Both the position numbers and the translations under genes were made by a program. This document shows, in pieces, positions 1 to 34,862 of a stretch of 64,000 bases of DNA. The stretch covers positions 7,253,501 to 7,317,500 of the forward strand of contig NC_064035.1 in assembly GCF_932526225.1 (NCBI RefSeq), read 5' to 3'. Source of the stretch: Nematostella vectensis (taxonomy: Eukaryota > Cnidaria > Anthozoa > Actiniaria > Edwardsiidae). The notes below the pieces were generated by a model, which ran no database searches, had not been told where the DNA came from, and was given only the letters and a program-made list of their open reading frames with translations. Positions within the stretch are counted from its first letter, which is position 1. Every line of letters starts with the position of its first letter.

Positions 1-575
1 CACATATGCACAATCCATGGTTTCGGAGTTGTGTGACCGTGACATAGAGCACACATATGGACAGTCCATGGCTTCGGTGTTGTGTGACCGTGACATAGTG
101 AGCACATATGCACAATCCATGGTTTCGGTGTTGTGTGACCGTGACATAGTGAGCACACTTTTGCACAGTCCATGGTTTCGGTGTTGTGTGACCTTGACAT
201 AGTGAGCACACATATGGACAGTCCATGGTTTCAGTGTTGTGTGACTGTGACATAGTGAGCACATATGCACAATCCATGGTTTCGGTGTTGTGTGACCGTG
301 ACATAGAGAGCACACTTTTGCACAGTCCATGGTTTCGGTGTTGTGTGACCGTGACATAGTGAGCACACATATGGACAGTCCATGGTTTCAGTGTTGTGTG
401 AATGTGACATAGTGAGCACATATGCACAATCCATGGTTTCGGTGTTGTGTTACCGTGACATAGAGAGCACACTTTTGCACAGTCCATGGTCTCGGTGTTG
501 TGTGACCGTGACATAGTAAGCACACATATGGACAGTCTATGGTTTCGGTGTTGTGTGACCGTGACATATCCTTAC
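1..575. repeat. 51-bp minisatellite in intron 26 of the mosaic gene
   Basis: About 11 tandem copies of a roughly 51-base unit built around ccatggtttcggtgttgtgt and gaccgtgacatag. Two or three unit subtypes alternate (cacatatgcacaat, cacacttttgcacag, cacacatatggacag), which suggests higher-order amplification. The array starts within a few bases of the donor at 575. Short ORFs on both strands here are repeat artefacts. Confidence 0.9.
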
Positions 576-22131
<21,556 letters not shown>

Positions 22132-24100
22132 TGTACTGTTGGTAAATTAAACAACTCTTCATTTTCGCTCACACCAGAGCTTGTATCTAGACCTGACATT
22201 TAACCAAATCGAAAACAGCCTGATATTAACACCGAAAAGTGTGTAAACACTCGCAAAAATGAATGAAAGAGAGCAAGCCGACACACCTGGCTTGTCGTCG
22301 AGAAAACTGCGCGGCTATTGGCTCCTTAGTAATCTTGTCAGTAGAAAATAAATAAAGATAAATAGAAAATGCAAAATGCCCAACTTTGCATGTCAAGTGA
22401 AAAAAGTAAAATGCGTTTTCCTTCGTTATCTGAATAATCTTGTTATTTGTAAAGATGTGCTGATTTGAAATTTTTCGTAATGCCGTTTGGTGTAAAAAAA
22501 GGCTTTAACCAAACTGCCCAGGGCCAATTACTGCATTTTTTTTTTAAATGCTGTCATTTCACCTGCCCTATTGAAAAGGAGCCCCTTGATGAACAATATC
22601 ATATCGCAACAGTTAGGCAAACACGCCAAGTACTTATACTATCACTTATCATTTCCCGCTATTTGCCCTACTTTCCTTGCAAACTAAGGAAACCAAAATG
22701 GACTAATTTAAAACATTGCATAACAGAAAAACATCATCTTTAATCATCTTATATCGTTTAATGCTGCTCGGTATTCATCTATTGTGGTGTTTCTTTAGCT
22801 ATAAGCAAGTGTATACGCTTATACGCGAGTATATAGCAAGTACGTAAACCCGCCAGTTTTGCAGACAATGGTTCTAGCCATCTATTAGTCCGTTTTGGAT
22901 ATTGTCCAAAAGGTTATACCTGCATCATTTAAACCAAGGGGGGGGCATGTACGCACACTTTCACGCGCAATTAACACCAGTAAGCTCATTTTCTTTAAAA
23001 ATAACCTTTTTTATAAGGACGTCCAGCCTGAGATTTCACCAAATTTTGAGAACAACATGCAGAGGCTCAAATAACAACAAAATATTGTTTTGATGGCTTC
23101 TAAAATGCAGTCGTTATTATTAAAAAAATGTATCACAAATTATGATTTCTTATCCTTTCTAGAAAAAAAACTCGCGTTTTTATTTTAGCGAAGAAGAATG
23201 TCTTTTCAAGAAGCGAAAAAAAGCAAAGCATTAATTTGCATGATCACGTGCTCTTAGAAAACACGATTGGTTGTTTTGGACAGTTGGAAAATACATGAGT
23301 TTCGAATTATCGATGGCACTTTAAACAAGGACCCGCATTACAAAAGGGCCTGGACCAGGTCCAAGAAAGGCGGGTTGTCAGTAAACTGCTACGCGGTGCA
23401 GAGCTCCAGAGTTCATTCAAGCGTGTCTTGTTTACCCACTAGGAGCGAAACCCAAACTCAACTTTTGAAGCGCTTTTCTTCTCGTTTGCTCGGTTTATTA
23501 CTCGGGCTAACTGTGGTAGCACGAGTCTAGGTTTACCTTACCAAAAATCTATCTATCTATCCATGTCGAAAACGTGTAAGCCTGCGATGCTCAGAGGTCT
23601 GCGGTATACTCTGCCTGAAAACGAGGCGGCTTTTGTGGAAGACTCTTTTCGTTCTTGAAATTCGGAGGAACGCTCACTACTCACACAAATGTACACGCCG
23701 TCTGCGATAGACCCACACTAAAAGATGTGTATAACCGTATATTTTGGCCAGGGTTGTTTCAAGGACTGTCTTTCATGTTCAATAACCAGATATTTGATGA
23801 AGTTTGAATTGTTTTGCTAAAGAGACTCGCTCGGCCTCGGCCTTTTTTCTCTGCAGCTCGTAATGTAAATATCTCTTAGTTCTAACAACTTCCGATGGAC
23901 ACGTGATTCCGAAAGAAGAAGAGAATCAATAACAGCGAAGATAAGTTTGGATAAGTTTTTTTGTGTGTTTTTTTTTTTTGTTGTTGTTGTTTGTTTTGTA
24001 TGCAATTTTAAACAGTGTCTCAAGCATTTTTCTCCCTTGTTAATCGCTCGCTATCAGTAGCGAGCGTGTCTTATCCCAATAAAGAGTCAAATGTATACTT
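22132..24100. other. Intergenic DNA upstream of the mosaic gene
   Basis: AT-rich sequence with no coding region I can support. It should include the mosaic gene's promoter, but no clear TATA or initiator stands out. A dispersed repeat (gtccagcctgagatttcacc near 23019) is shared with 52033. A segment near 23315-23350 (taaacaaggacccgcattac) recurs in inverted form at about 24745-24770. Confidence 0.6.
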
Positions 24101-24166
24101 ATTACAGGCCGGTCTCGTTATGCTAAATCCCATACTCTTCAGTATGTCTAGCACCGTATTACGGCG

Positions 24167-24349
24167 TAAAGCCCCGTGCAAACTGCGCCAGCACAAGCCA
24201 GCATTGCTGGCCAATTCTTGCTCGACTGACCGAAAGACAAAGGAAATGTCATAGAGTCAATTTCCCACATTTCCTTTGTCCTATAGTAGGTCGAGCCGAA
24301 ATTCCCCAGCAATGCTGGCTGATGCTAGCGCAGTTTACACGGGGCTTTT
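24167..24349. mobile_element. Fold-back element (long palindrome)
   Basis: The arms run inwards from taaagccccgtgcaaactgc on the left and gcagtttacacggggcttta on the right. Almost the whole 183 bases is self-complementary (gccagcattgctggc, aaaggaaatg/catttccttt). It would form a long hairpin, typical of fold-back MITEs. No ORF. Confidence 0.8.
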
Positions 24350-25639
24350 AAGTTTACGAGCCCCCCGAGAAAACAGCTTACCAGCAGGTACAAAATGCAG
24401 ACTACATTTTTCGGTGATTCATTTTGTAGCCCGAGTTAACGCTGGTGCAGCGTCTAGTTTTCTCTTTTGACTACTAACAATGAATAACTCACCAAAAGAG
24501 CAGGAATGTGAAGTAAAAATTAGTTAAAATTATTAACGATAACACAACTAAAAAGTCTCACTAACGACGCAATGTTACGGCGTGTTTTCATCTTGAAATT
24601 TGGATTTTTTTCAGCCGACAGGGGGCGGAGCTAAGCCCTTTTATAGTCCATGGTTGCCGAACTGCACGGGTAATAGACTGTGCTAGCATCCCGTCTTGGC
24701 CCGACTGGTGCCAATGTGTGTATGCTAGTGTGCTTCTAAAGTTCCTTTTATAGTGCGGGTCCTTGTTTAATCGGCCTGCTAAAGTCAACTATGAAAATGC
24801 GAGCAAATTAGTATAAATGCAAAATTGGTCGCAAATCATTAGGACCCTAAACACCTCGTTAACATCGGCTTGTCCCTAGTACAGGCAAGGAATAGTTTAC
24901 CCCCCCCCCCCCCCCCTTTAATTAAATACAAGGAATGACTGAGGCTTGGCAATATTTTAACAATAATGGAAAAAAAGTGGACATTTTACTAGTGGACAAA
25001 AGCGGCTCTTTTCCCTTACCTTATCCAGACAAGACAGACTTGAAATGAACATGTCACACATTGTCTATTACGTAGCCTCCCCCGGGGTCATTTCTAGGTT
25101 CTAGGTAGGTGGAATGTGGGCCAATCCGCACTAGAACTTTAAGCTGTTTTAACAGGGATATTTCTACAAAAGTAGACAGTGGACAAATTTGTCCTCGGCG
25201 GGCCGAAGATCAAAGTATGCGCCGGCCTGCAGGCCGAGCTGGCCGTTTCGCAACAAAAACACAACTTTGTTTAACATTGTCAATCAGCTAGGCTGTTGCG
25301 AAATAATATTATCGCAGGCAAACTATAGAATCGTACCAGTTGCAGCTTGCTCGACAACGGACAGCAATAGATTCTAGACAGATATTAATCGAGAGTTTTA
25401 ACCGTGTTATCAAAACACTGTATGCATTTTGTCATCGGCTTGAGTGTTTAGTGCGGATTCACACATAGTTGGATAAGTTATGTCCCGGAAAACAAAAACA
25501 CACGTAACGACAGTGAACAAAACAAAAACAAAGACAAGCTTCCGTGTAGTGCGGATTGGCCGTATATCTACCTGAACACATCTCACAACGATTGGTTTTA
25601 ACACAGCAAATGCCAACCAATGCATGAGAAACTTCCTCG

Positions 25640-26735
25640 CGCACCAGGTTCCACCCCTCTCTTGCAACCTCCTTGTCCTTGGGGTATGGGGTAGGGTGGA
25701 CCCTGCTACCTTGCGCACCTGGGTCCACCCCTCTCTTGCAACCTCCTTGTCCTTGGGGTATGGGGTAGGGTGGACCCTGCTACCTCGCGCACCAGGGTCC
25801 ACCCCCCTCTTACAACCTCCTTGTCCTTGGGGTATGAGGTAGGGTGGACCCTGCTTCCTCGTGCACCAGGGTCCACCCCTCTCTTGCAACCTCCTTGTCC
25901 TTGGGGTATGAGGTAGGGTGGACCCTGCTTCCTCATGCACCAGGGTCCACCCCTCTCTTGCAACCTCCTTGTCCTTGGGGTATGAGGTAGGGTGGACCCT
26001 GCTACCTCGCGCACCAGGGTCCACCCCTCTCTTGCAACCTCCTTGTCCTTGGGGTATGAGATAGGGTGGACCCTGCTACCTTGCGCACCAGGGTCCACTC
26101 CTCTCTTGCAACCGCCTTGTCCTTGGGGTATGGGGTAGGGTGGACCCTGCTACCTTGCGCACCTGGGTCCACCCCTCTCTTGCAACCTCCTTGTCCTTGG
26201 GGTATGAGGTAGGGTGGACCCTGCTACCTCGCGCACCAGGGTCCACCCCTCTCTTGAAACCTCCTTGTCCTTGGGGTATGGGGTAGGGTGGACCCTGCTA
26301 CCTTGCGCACCTGGGTCCACCCCTCTCTTGCAACCTCCTTGTCCTTGGGGTATGAGGTAGGGTGGACCCTGCTACCTCGCGCACCAGGGTCCACCCCTCT
26401 CTTACAACCTCCTTGTCCTTGGGGTATGAGGTAGGGTGGACCCTGCTACCTCGCGCACCAGGGTCCATCCCCTCTCTTACAACCTCCTTGTCCTTGGGGT
26501 ATGGGGTAGGGTGGACCCTGCTACCTCGCGCACCAGGGCCCACCCCTCTCTTGCAACCTCCTTGTCCTTGGGGTATGAGGTAGGGTGGACCCTGCTACCT
26601 TGCGCACCAGGGTCCACCCCTCTCTTGCAACCTCCTTGTCCTTGGGGTATGAGGTAGGGTGGACCCTGCTTCCTCGTGCACCAGGGTCCATCCCTCTCTT
26701 GCAACCTCCTTGTCCTTGGGGTATGGGGTAGGTTG
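25640..26735. repeat. 74-bp minisatellite
   Basis: About 15 copies of a 74-base unit with ttgcaacctccttgtccttg, gggtatggggtagggtggac and cctgctacctcgcgcaccag. Because 74 is not divisible by 3, all three frames are read in turn; several stay open on both strands, giving long artefactual ORFs of repeated VHPTSYPKDKEVAREGW type. No splice or start context supports coding. Confidence 0.95.
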
Positions 26736-26784
26736 CCTGGGCATGGCACAAAAAATCTTCAAAAGTCAAGCATATAAGGTCTTG

Positions 26785-26790
26785 TTTATT
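26785..26790 (-). terminator. Candidate poly(A) signal of the F-box gene
   Basis: AATAAA on the minus strand, 415 bases beyond the stop codon at 27205, followed by an AT-rich stretch. Plausible but untested. Confidence 0.35.
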
Positions 26791-27204
26791 AAAAAAACTT
26801 TTACAAATGCTTTTTTAAACAACAATAACTTCTCTAATTTGATATCAAATTGTTCTTCAAATGTATAAAAATAGCTGCTTTAAACGGCAACAGCCAACAT
26901 GTGGCTTAAATTAAGGTAATGTTTATAGCATAGTCTACTTAGCAGCCAGTGTTAGTGTCTTGCACAGAAGTTAGGAATTGCTATGCAGTCTCAGTTTCAC
27001 ACACACAGGCTAGGAATTGTTAAGCAGTCACGCCAAAGGCTAGGAATTGCTAAGCACGCATATAGGCTAGGAATTGCTAAGCAGTCTCAGTTTTATAATC
27101 ACAGGCTAAGTAAGCTTATGTAGGAATTGCTAAACAGTCTTAGTGTCACATACACAGTGAATTGCATCAAACTGCAAAAGAGAAGAATATCATTTCTGGT
27201 GGTT

Positions 27205-30200
27205 TTAATTGATCAGAGAGGAAGAGAACCAGAGATCTCCCTCAGGAACTGCTGTAATGTCAATAGCAAGCTGGTTAGCAAGCTTTTCTCGCACCCTACC
27301 CACCATGTTTAAGCTTATCTTATTGCATCCTCTCAAGAGAAGTTTTGTCAATGCTGGCTGAATTAATGTGCTGCTTGGAAAATATAGCTCTTCCAGGAAT
27401 AAATCAGTGATAGCCACACAATTACTGAGATCCAACACTCTTAATGAAGGGAATCTGGTGGAAAGGAATTTCATGCTGTCATCTGTCATTCGATGACAAT
27501 TACACAGACCAAGGTACTTTAGGGACATCCCATAAGATGAAGCAATCAAGTTGATGCCGGCAGATGACAACTGGAAGCACCCTTTCAATTCTAACCACGA
27601 TAGCTTTGGATGTCTTGCCACAAACATATTGTCTTTGACAGAGCTGAATGTTAGATTTAACTGTCTGAGATTTGCAAGTGCAGTCAGGTTTTGTAAGACT
27701 AGGCCAAGAAGACGCTCATCCATTGTTTGACTCAAGTTTAGGGATGTTAAAGTCGACAGCTTGGGTAGCCACTCAAGAGTCCATGACAGAAATCTGCCCC
27801 CTCTGAGGGAACCAGAAATGTCAAGGGATTCCAGAGAAGAGGGACAACTGTTCTCAAATACTGCATTTTCTATAAAAAAGGAAAATCTTATAAAAAGAGT
27901 GAACAGTATAAACAATATCTTTAAGCAATATCTAAAAGCAAAGGGTTTTATTTTGTTTAATCAAAAACCAGCTTTGTTGAGTTACAATCATCTTTATCAA
28001 CTTCATTGTAATATGAGTAAAAAAAAGACAAAAATGTAATCTACCCATCAGTTTTCTTTGCATTTGGCCATGGTCCCTGAAAAGTTGACCCACTGGCAGC
28101 AGCAAAATTTTAGTCACATTGAAGCATTATACTTAATGTACTTAGGGGTATAGCTATAAATGTGGGGTATTCTGCAGTCTAACCAACATTTTTTTAAACA
28201 ATAAATAATTGTTTGTATGTATGAAATAGTACTTACGGTCTGGTATAATTTTTTCTAAGGAAAGATGACGTATAAAGCATAACCCAATTGATGAGAGATT
28301 AGGGTTACTGATAAATACTGCGCTGATCCATTTGATGGGCAATTCATCACATCCATTAATCACAAGGCGCCGAAGATTGCCACAACAACAAAGTGCAGCT
28401 TTAAGTTCTTCAGAAAAATATTTCTGTGAAATATAAGGAAGGAAAGAATCTTAGAGGTGTCACATGGGATGGGGTCCCAGAGAAAAAAAAGATACGAAAC
28501 TTGTTACATGAGAAGAGAGAATCTTAGTTGTGTAACAGGGATAGAGTGAAAGAGTAAGGGTTGGGATGGTGTTCCAGAGAAGAGCAAGATATGAATAAAA
28601 AATCAGAACAACAAACCATGGTTTGTTGAGGTATGTAAAACAGAAAAAGAAAACATTTGCTCGCTTACAGTTGAAACCAAATCTTGAAAGAACCAAACAA
28701 TAAGAGGTCAGACAACAACAAGCATTTTTTTCCTTTATCAAATTTTGATAACAAGAACTTTTGACATAGTTCAAAAAAATTATGCAAATACTAGACCTTG
28801 CAGGTAGAAGGGATAATTGGCTGACTGGCTAACACTCCTGAAGCAACCTACTGTACAATTTTCTACAACAATACTTTATGATATTGAACAACAGTCATGG
28901 CTCAGCTCTATTCAAAATGACAACAGAAAGGAACAAGCCCAAAAGACCAAATTGCATACATTCAGAAAATTTAAACTGTCCCATAATTTAGAAGATTCTA
29001 GAGAAGAGCAAGAAGTGTCGCAGGATTTGATGTGCAAGATGTCAAGTTACAGGGCATTTGATATAAACTTATAGCAGACCACTTAAAAGAGATTAGTAGG
29101 TTATCTTGTGAAAATTGCATTTGCTAGAGACATGACAAGGAATTGGGAAATGGCTGCCATATTATCTGTGACCAGTTTTGGCAATTCTAATTTTCACTTT
29201 TCTGGCAAATAATGTAACTGAAAAATTGAAAAACTTGAGAAATTTTAAAGTTTTTTCCATTTTGTGGAAATAAAGACAACAATAACCAAGATGGATTTCC
29301 TTGAGGTGAACAAGAATGTTGTAATACAGAAGGCCTTTGAAATGTCAATAAAACAAAACGAAACGTCAAGAAATAGGAAGTATCTTGAAAGAAAATTTGT
29401 CAGATTGTCAAAATAGAGTAAACAGCACGGTTGGGCCAAACTTTGCTGTTAAGCAATGGCATGATTTTTGCAATATAAATAAACTGCGCCCATATTTATT
29501 AGGTGAGCACCGTGCTCAGCCTAGCCTTGCCTGCAGCTGCTTCTAGGGGCTGGATTCAAATCCCCCCACTTATAATGGCTGCGGGGGAGGCTATGCTCTG
29601 CCAGGGAAATGATAGACTAGACCACCTGTTTAGTTAGGTACACAATGCACAATTCAATCTTTCAGTCGTTCTTATTTTTAGTAGTTTTAGGCAAAACATG
29701 TTAGTATTGAATTTTCGATGATGCCGTAACCGAAAAATATCCCATATGATGCACTTGTGTTGTGGTGTGGTAATATATCATTCTACCATAACTGGTTCCC
29801 TCCAGTTTCTTATCATACTTGGAACCCCACACCTATGGTTCCAAGGAATTGTTCAGTTAACATGGGATTAGCTAAAAACAATGCTAAAAAGAAAGCACAC
29901 TCTGATTGGTCCTTATCAGCATGTTCAAAATTCTTGCATAGTGTTTGTTTATTTCTCTTCGGTATCATCAAAGCTAAGATCTACTAGTTATACTAAAGGC
30001 AATGAAACTATTGATACCATAGAAGCTGCCCTAATACTATACAGTAGATATTATTAGTAGTAGTTATCAAATTCTCAGACAGAACTGGCGCCAGATATTA
30101 AAGAGTGTGAGTGAAGAGTGCTGGGATTTTTTGCAGTACTTCCCATGAATTTAAGTAAGCTTATCAAACCATGAAATTTGTGTTCAATCAGAGGTTTGCC

Positions 30201-32779
30201 TATTAAGAAAAAATATCCTGCGGTATTTTGGTGATGCTGACATTTAGTAAAATATCGATTTTCCCTTGCATCGGGTACATCCATTATCTTTGCGTTTCCT
30301 CTACACTTTCCAGGCCCGTAGTCAGGATTTTGAGCGGGGTGATTCGTTTTTTCATTTAAGCAGACCAAATTTCCGGTAAACCTCTCTTCTCGCCTTATTA
30401 CACTAGGTAATTAATCTTGTATTTAAAATGTTATTGATAGGGTACTTTTTAGTATATAGCGATAATAATAAAGATAAAAAAGATTTTTATAGTCACTTTA
30501 AAGACATATTGATGTGCACGGTATATCTCCAGCCAAACGTTATATATTTTTGTTTGCTCTGAGGGGACCTTCAAGCCGGGTGGGGGAGGGGGGGTTCATC
30601 CGAACCCCAACTGGCTACGGGCCTGCTTTCTTGAAAGTGTAACCGTCGGAACTTGACATTTACCCTGCAGTTACGAAAAATCTAGAAACAAATGAAATAC
30701 TGAAAGCAAAACTATCAGGTTCTGACACCAGCCAAAAAGTAGGCAAAAATAAATGGAATGAAACGAAAACGATCGAGCGAAAGGCAACGTGAGAACAAAT
30801 ACATGATGCAAGGCATGGACTTATAAGGATTTATTAACAAATTAAATAATAACTTTTAAGTGATAACAAACATAGTCAAATCACGAGAAAGGTAACCTAA
30901 ACCAAAGGCTAGTTTTAAAACAAAGTACTTACAACCGGTAAATCAAACCGAACACAACTGGCATGATAGGCCCGTACGGACAGCGCTCTAAGCTTGTAGC
31001 TTATCTCTGCTGACTGTTTTCCCTGAGCAACTGCATATCTCGCTCCCGCATCACGCCGCGCAAGCAATGCGTCTCCTTTGCTCAACGGTACTAAACTAAA
31101 AAAAAACTAACAGATACTGTAAAAACAGCCGCTTTTATACTCGCTGGGAGACGCGCATTTTTCTAGGGACGCTAACATTTACTACCGTTCAAATTACTCA
31201 GCGTCCATTGTCCTGTCAAATTTAGAAACAAATCTTCCTGGGAAATGGTAAAAAGACACTTACTTGATTCAATTAGCACTATCAAGCTATTGATACTAAT
31301 CTAAAGGAATTTGTAAACATGTTCATTATATCAATGTTCTTTCTGTACTTTGATTGTTCTTTCATGGGGTCACATCCACCCCTGCTTTTCTGTGCTTACT
31401 AACAGGACAAACAAACATCTTTTTATCACGATAAGAAAACAGGATATGATTAATTTGAGCACGTTGAAAGTAAATTCCTAGACGTGTACGGATCGAATTA
31501 GAATCACGTTTGAGAAACAATCCGTAAAATATGTAAAACAATTATAATCGCAATCCAAAAATCGCTTACTTAAAATCTTTGCAAAATCTAAAATAACCCA
31601 AAATACCACCAAGTCATAAAAGCATTCAAATCATTTTGTTACCTTCACCGGCTTCGTTGTTACTAAAATTTTTACCCTTGCATATACTGTAAGACTTTTG
31701 TAGTTTTGCTACACTAATACTGTTTATAATTTGATTAGTGCATTTGATTGTGCTACCATGTGAGTCATTGAAGCAGGACAATTTTGACATACTATGTATT
31801 TTGACAGCGGCCTGAAAAGGGGCGGTAGATGTTGCATCTAATATTTGCGTCAGGTGTCGATTTATTTTTCCTCTCCAATTTTTTAAAAATAAAATTGCCT
31901 GATACTCGGGATAGATTACAATTTGTATCCTGGGGGGATGGGGACTTTCATCAGATTTGTTCAGGGTTTAAGTCTAATCTCCCACTCTTCTCAGTGGCTA
32001 TAGATTGGGGGTTTCAAACTACTAATGCATAACAGAGACAAAACCGGATTCAACAGCAACTTCCTGTTCCTGTATCCAGTAAAATAATCTAAAACTGTCC
32101 AAACATGAACTTTGCGAGCTTCTACTGGAGTTCAAAATGATATTAACGAAATAGCTTGATTCAGAACGAGACACTCTACTTGACTAGAAGTCAACATGTC
32201 ACTAATTTTATAAAATTTACAAATGCAAACATACTTGAGTAATGAGTATCGTCTATTGCTTACCTCCCCTCGGCCAATTGCAAGAGGGCCAATTGTTAGA
32301 TCTTCCAGGTTTACAAGATTCTGAAGGACCAAACACCATATTGAAGCATGTTTACATTTACCAAACTGCGAAAAATGCCATGGATACACTTCGCCAAGTT
32401 CTAACCTTCGCAGGCCCGGTGTAAATTTACTGATAAGTTTTAGAGTAGAGGGAGACACTCGAGGTAGAGTTAGTGCGTCAATGTCTCGCAATCCACATAA
32501 CACTGTTTTCACGATGTAATCATTACAGCAGCCTTTATCTATTTGCACACGTTTTGCTTTCCTCGTAGCAAGAGTTTTCACAACCTGTAAGCATTTTTTG
32601 CGATTGTTGGCTTTGATAACAAATGTGGTTTCCCGCCATGCTTGCGAAGTACTGAACAGTCGTCGTAGAGTTTTGTCCACTCTTGATAAATTTGCTTTTT
32701 CTCCAGGGCTCAAATACTCAGCGATGATAAATATGACAACGGCAGGCAGCCTAGCGAGAGGAAAGTTAGAGTTCTGCAT
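27205..32779 (-). CDS. F-box/leucine-rich-repeat protein, three exons
   Basis: Exons 32779-32264, 28423-28237 and 27869-27205. Donors are GTAAGC and GTAAGT; acceptors are tttcacag and tttatag. Joins are phase 0 and phase 1, and the product is 455 residues. Residues about 6-50 form an F-box (LARLPAVVIFIIAEYLSP, ANLSRVDKTLRRLF, AWRETTFV). From about residue 85 to the end come LRRs of the Cys-containing FBXL/AMN1 type: SLESLDISG, LTSLNLSQ, LRQLNLTFSSVKD, LSWLELKGCFQLSSAGI, LKYLGLCNCHRMTDDSMKFL, LRVLDLSNCVAITDLF, LTKLLLRGCNKIS. Such proteins link substrates to SCF ubiquitin ligases through SKP1. Orthology to one vertebrate FBXL cannot be assigned by eye. The start is the first in-frame ATG before the F-box. 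Confidence 0.85.
28424..32263. other. Long intron 1 of the F-box gene
   Basis: A 3.84-kb intron. It contains one 315-base inverted-repeat element (30311-30625) and otherwise AT-rich sequence. Short ORFs on both strands lack conserved features. Exons 1 and 2 join cleanly in phase 0, so no extra exon is required. Confidence 0.6.
30311..30625. mobile_element. MITE with CAGGCCCGTAG ends
   Basis: The left end is caggcccgtagtcaggattt; the right end is the inverse, ctggctacgggcctg. It is about 315 bases with a G/C-rich inner block (gggggttcatccgaacccc) and no ORF. A related fragment (cagggccgtagctagcacgg) lies near 37008. Confidence 0.65.
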
Positions 32780-32869
32780 TGAATGAAACAGGAAATTGCA
32801 TCTACTTCCGTCTGCCTCTGATTGTGCTGACTTTGGACAACCATGACGGAAACCGCTTAGGGGGTGGGG

Positions 32870-33925
32870 GGTCGTGGTTGCGTAATGACGTCATTTGTGT
32901 AAAAAAGACACAGGGCTCCCGTAATTTATAAAAAAGCCGAGGTCTTGTATCATCGTATTTTGTCGGAATTTCAATATTAACTCGGAGGTCGGAGGACGGG
33001 ACGAGTATGTTTCATGGTTCAGGGGTTCTCGATAAAGACCGCTGATCAGCATGAAATCAAAATACAAATCAGCCGACTGGGAAGCCTGTGGTGTGGACAC
33101 GAAAAATGGACTATAAGTGAAAGGGGGTGGGGGGTCGGGGTTGCGTAATGACGTCATTTGTGTAAAAAAGACACAGGGCTCCCGTAATTTATAAAAAAGC
33201 CGAGGTTGTATCATCGTATTTTGTCGGAATTTCAATATTAACTCGGAGGTCGGAGGACGGGACGAGTATGTTTCATGGTTCAGGGGTTCTCGATAAAGAC
33301 CGCTGATCAGCATGAAATCAAAATACAAATCAGCCGACTGGGAAGCCTGTGATGTGGACACGAAAAATGAACTATAAGTGAAAGGGGGTGGGGGGTCGGG
33401 GTTGCGTAATGACGTCATTTGTGTAAAAAAGACACAGGGCTCCCGTAATTTATAAAAAAGCCGAGGTCTTGTATCATCGTATTTTGTCGGAATTTCAATA
33501 TTAACTCGGAGGTCGGAGGACGGGACGAGTATGTTTCATGGTTCAGGGGTTCTCGATAAAGACCGCTGATCAGCATGAAATCAAAATACAAATCAGCCGA
33601 CTGGGAAGCCTGTGGTGTGGACACGAAAAATGGACTATAAGTGAAAGGGGGTGGGGGGTCGGGGTTGCGTAATGACGTCATTTGTGTAAAAAAGACACAG
33701 GGCTCCCGTAATTTATAAAAAAGCCGAGGTCTTGTATCATCGTATTTGTCGGAATTTCAATATTAACTTGGAGGTCGGAGGACGGGACGAGAATGTTTCA
33801 TGGTACAGGGGTTCTCGATAAAGACCGCTGGTCAGCATGAAATCAAAATACAAATCAGCCGACTGGGAAGCCTGTGGTGTGGACACGAAAAATGGACTAT
33901 AAGTGAAACTCGCGCATGCGCTAAA
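32870..33925. repeat. 262-bp tandem repeat with CRE-like palindromes
   Basis: Four near-identical units of 261-263 bases. Each contains gcgtaatgacgtcatttgtg, cagggctcccgtaatttata and aatcagccgactgggaagcc, plus a partial fifth. The consensus cAMP-response palindrome TGACGTCA occurs at 32886, 33149, 33410 and 33673. The array lies just upstream of the minus-strand F-box gene. Long minus ORFs in it are repeat artefacts. Confidence 0.92.
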
Positions 33926-34104
33926 AAGACCGCTGACCAGCGTGAAATCAAAATACAAATCAGTCGACTGGGAAATTTAAACCTGCTGCGCTCTCCCTCC
34001 GAGCAATGATAAAACTTTAATTTATAAACACAAAAGGGGGCAAATACGGGTACGCTATGGAAGAGCGGGCAAGGAAATTAAAAACAAATTTTTAGAGTTT
34101 TAGA

Positions 34105-34475
34105 ATATGAGCCCGGCCACTGCCCCCCTCCAGTATGAGTCCGGCTACTGCCCCCGCCCCCATTAGCCTGGTCACTGCCCCCTCTCCTCTCCCATGAGCC
34201 CGGCCACTACCCCCCCCCCCTTCCCCTTCTTCCCCCATGCTCCCGGCCACTGACCCCTCCACTCCCAAATTAGCCCGGTCGCTGCCCCCTCTCCTCCCCC
34301 ATGAGCCCGGTCACTACCCCTTCTTCCCCCGTGAGCCTGGCGACTGCCCTCTCCCCTCCCAAATGAGCCTGGTCGGTCATTGCCCCCTTCCCTCCCCCGT
34401 GAGCCCGGCCACTGCCTCCTCCCCTTTCCCTATGAGCCCGGTCACTGCCCCCTCCCCTTCCCTATGAGCCCGGCC
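34105..34475. repeat. C-rich tandem repeat
   Basis: Degenerate units of about 25-30 bases with the core atgagcccggccactgcccc. A short (AATA)n tract follows at about 34485-34515. Confidence 0.85.
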
Positions 34476-34862
34476 ATGGTCATTAATAATAATAATAATA
34501 AATAATAATAATAGTTTATTACGACACTCTCGCAGACAAAAGTCTGAATTACAGTGAAGGGTCATGCACACAACTACTCTACGCAATATTACTGAAATCG
34601 CACACTAACAAAAAATTCCAAATTCCCCCCCTCCCCCCCCACTCCATATCTTCCTTCTCCACTCAGGATATTTAACGAGCAGTCCCTTATTATTAGGAGC
34701 TTTGCTAAACCCAACAAGAGAAGGAAAGAGGCCAAAGAAATTAAAGTCGCAGACTATAATGCTCGCATTTACTACTGAAAACAGGTTACAGACTCATCAA
34801 GTATTACTACAAGCTACTGTCATGTTTGACGCTGAAAGAAAGCACAAGTACAATGAGCGGTA

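Noticed and set aside
23307-24780. A 1.4-kb transposon bounded by inverted taaacaaggacccgca copies
   Set aside because: Similarity is limited to about 25 bases, and the rest of the proposed ends do not match; left as a note only.
25410-26769. Long overlapping ORFs on both strands with repeated VHPTSYPKDKEVAREGW
   Set aside because: They arise because a 74-bp unit is read in all frames with few stops. No start or splice context and no domain.
32891-33958. Repeated minus-strand ORFs (PPPPFTYSPFFVSTPQASQS)
   Set aside because: They follow the 262-bp tandem units exactly and have no conserved domain or splice sites.
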